Positions 4,893-5,356 of a DNA stretch of 5,356 bases are shown here, in pieces. The translations under genes were made by a program, and so were the position numbers. Location of the stretch: positions 1 to 5,356 of the forward strand of contig JAHFFM010000138.1 in NCBI GenBank assembly GCA_023247935.1. Direction: 5' to 3'. This stretch comes from Candidatus Omnitrophota bacterium (GTDB taxonomy: Bacteria > Omnitrophota > Gorgyraeia > 2-02-FULL-51-18). A model generated the notes under the pieces. That model did not search any database, was not told the DNA's origin, and worked only from the letters and a program-made list of their open reading frames with translations. The stretch's first letter is position 1. Each line of letters begins with the position of its first letter.

Positions 4893-5207
4893 CTAGAAAT
4901 CTGATTCACCGGCGTCAGCGTTGTCGAGGGATCCTGTGGCCTCGCTCCCAAGTTTTTCCATCGCCGCGGCGTCAGCGCTGTCATCTCCTTCGGCATCAGC
5001 ACCGTCATCTGCTTCAGCCGCTTCGTCGTCCGCGTCCGCGTCCACGTTCGCGTCCACGTCTTCTGCATCACTGCCTGTTTCCGTGTCGATTGTGCCCATT
5101 GCATTCGTACTATCGTCGCCTTCCCGATCCGCATCCCCCGAAATACATCCGGCCCCAAGTAAAAGGAGAAGAGCGCTCCCGACCGCGACTTTGTAGAGGT
5201 TACTCAT
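4893..5207 (-). CDS. Small, highly acidic putative lipoprotein
   Basis: A 104-residue protein. Residues 1-21 form a lipoprotein-type signal: a charged start MSNLYK, a hydrophobic core VAVGSALLLLL, and GAGC with Cys21 as the probable lipidation site. The -3 residue is not the usual Leu, so the lipobox is imperfect. The mature part has 30 Asp or Glu in about 83 residues and only two basic residues, is Ala-rich with DADAD-type low complexity, and should be disordered and strongly negative. It would be tethered to the outer face of the cytoplasmic membrane; a cation-binding or spacer role is speculation. The start at 5207 is chosen over an upstream in-frame ATG (5297) because it places the signal peptide at the N-terminus, and because AGAGAA lies 5 bases upstream. 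AT-rich TAATAT (5222-5227) is a possible -10 box. No family is recognised. Confidence 0.7.
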   Translation of the reverse strand: MSNLYKVAVGSALLLLLGAGCISGDADREGDDSTNAMGTIDTETGSDAEDVDANVDADADDEAAEADDGADAEGDDSADAAAMEKLGSEATGSLDNADAGESDF

Positions 5208-5257
5208 ACGGTTCTCTATTAATATTAGTGCGTGCACCTCTGAAACAATAACACCAT

Positions 5258-5283
5258 AAGACCCGCCAGACAAGGCGGGTCTT
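5258..5283 (-). terminator. Hairpin terminator, same stem as at 385-408
   Basis: A perfect 10-bp stem (AAGACCCGCC with GGCGGGTCTT) closes a 6-base loop. Read on the minus strand, CCAAAGACCCGCCTT precedes the loop, exactly as after rimK, and it follows a possible stop codon at 5301-5303. It would end the minus-strand gene entering from the right edge. On the plus strand it is followed by TTTGGGG. Confidence 0.65.
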
Positions 5284-5300
5284 TGGGGTAATCTCAAGGA

Positions 5301-5356
5301 CTACTCGGTAACCGCTGGCGGCACGGTGTTAGCCCGGACAACTGTCACAATCGCTT
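5301..5356 (-). CDS. Possible C-terminal end of an unknown gene (18 codons in window)
   Basis: One minus-strand frame is open from the right edge to TAG at 5301-5303, encoding AIVTVVRANTVPPAVTE. The other two minus frames close earlier. The stop lies 17 bases before the hairpin at 5258-5283, as expected for a gene end. The fragment is too short to recognise; it could be chance. Confidence 0.3.
   Translation of the reverse strand, partial: AIVTVVRANTVPPAVTE

Noticed and set aside
4921..5196. Plus-strand frame encoding a Ser/Ala-rich protein.
   Set aside because: It is the complement of the acidic lipoprotein gene. Its composition is simply the antisense of Asp/Ala codons, and it has no recognisable start context or domain.
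5208..5297. Longer N-terminus for the acidic lipoprotein, starting at 5297.
   Set aside because: It would place 30 extra residues before the signal peptide and run through the terminator hairpin at 5258-5283.
1..5356. CRISPR array, insertion sequence or transposase.
   Set aside because: No regularly spaced repeats, no terminal inverted repeats of IS type and no transposase or integrase motifs were seen.

Overview
The window is bacterial and looks like a piece of a small, gene-dense genome. It holds short intergenic gaps, frequent strand switches and strong hairpin terminators. The housekeeping flanks are of moderate to high GC (bases 121-180 hold 41 G+C of 60). An AT-rich restriction-modification block sits between them (bases 1201-1260 hold 15 of 60). 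The RimK-type ligase, CspA protein and diverged DHH/DHHA2 protein would fit a Patescibacteria/CPR (Parcubacteria-like) genome. That placement is inference from style and not proven. The standard genetic code fits; TAA, TAG and TGA all occur as stops.

Left flank (1-450): the 3' end of a RimK-family ATP-grasp ligase on the plus strand, closed by a 9-bp GC-rich hairpin. The same stem recurs at 5258-5283, in the same orientation relative to its own upstream stop codon.

Centre (about 452-3110): an AT-rich, minus-strand restriction-modification cassette. Reading in its own direction, it has a promoter with a perfect TATAAT, a palindromic operator candidate over the predicted start site, a small Xre/C-protein-like regulator, and 2 bases after that gene's stop a 774-codon single-chain enzyme. 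The enzyme carries a PD-(D/E)xK nuclease domain, an HsdM-like N6-adenine methyltransferase and one HsdS-like target-recognition domain. The regulator gene is broken by a 19-bp insertion that resembles a degenerate copy of adjacent sequence; removing it restores a 62-residue HTH protein. An 11-bp exact direct repeat brackets the cassette, at 452-462 and 3096-3106.

Right of the cassette (2995-3382): noncoding DNA with two tRNA T-arm-like motifs on the minus strand, a long inverted repeat, and a bidirectional terminator that ends the next gene. No complete tRNA or tmRNA could be folded by eye.

Right flank (3383-5356): on the minus strand, a DHH/DHHA2 protein related to family II pyrophosphatases but with several metal-ligand positions substituted, then cspA with its own terminator and a leader of about 80 nt. 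cspA is divergent from tRNA-Gln(UUG). The two promoters lie back to back, with their -35 boxes 5 bases apart. tRNA-Gln ends in a perfect 15-bp hairpin shared with a convergent minus-strand gene for a small, extremely acidic putative lipoprotein. The last bases may hold the C-terminus of another minus-strand gene.

The restriction-modification cassette is the accessory part. The most informative observations are the disrupted regulator with its operator, the flanking direct repeats, the tRNA-like fragments at the island edge, and the degenerate active site of the DHH protein.
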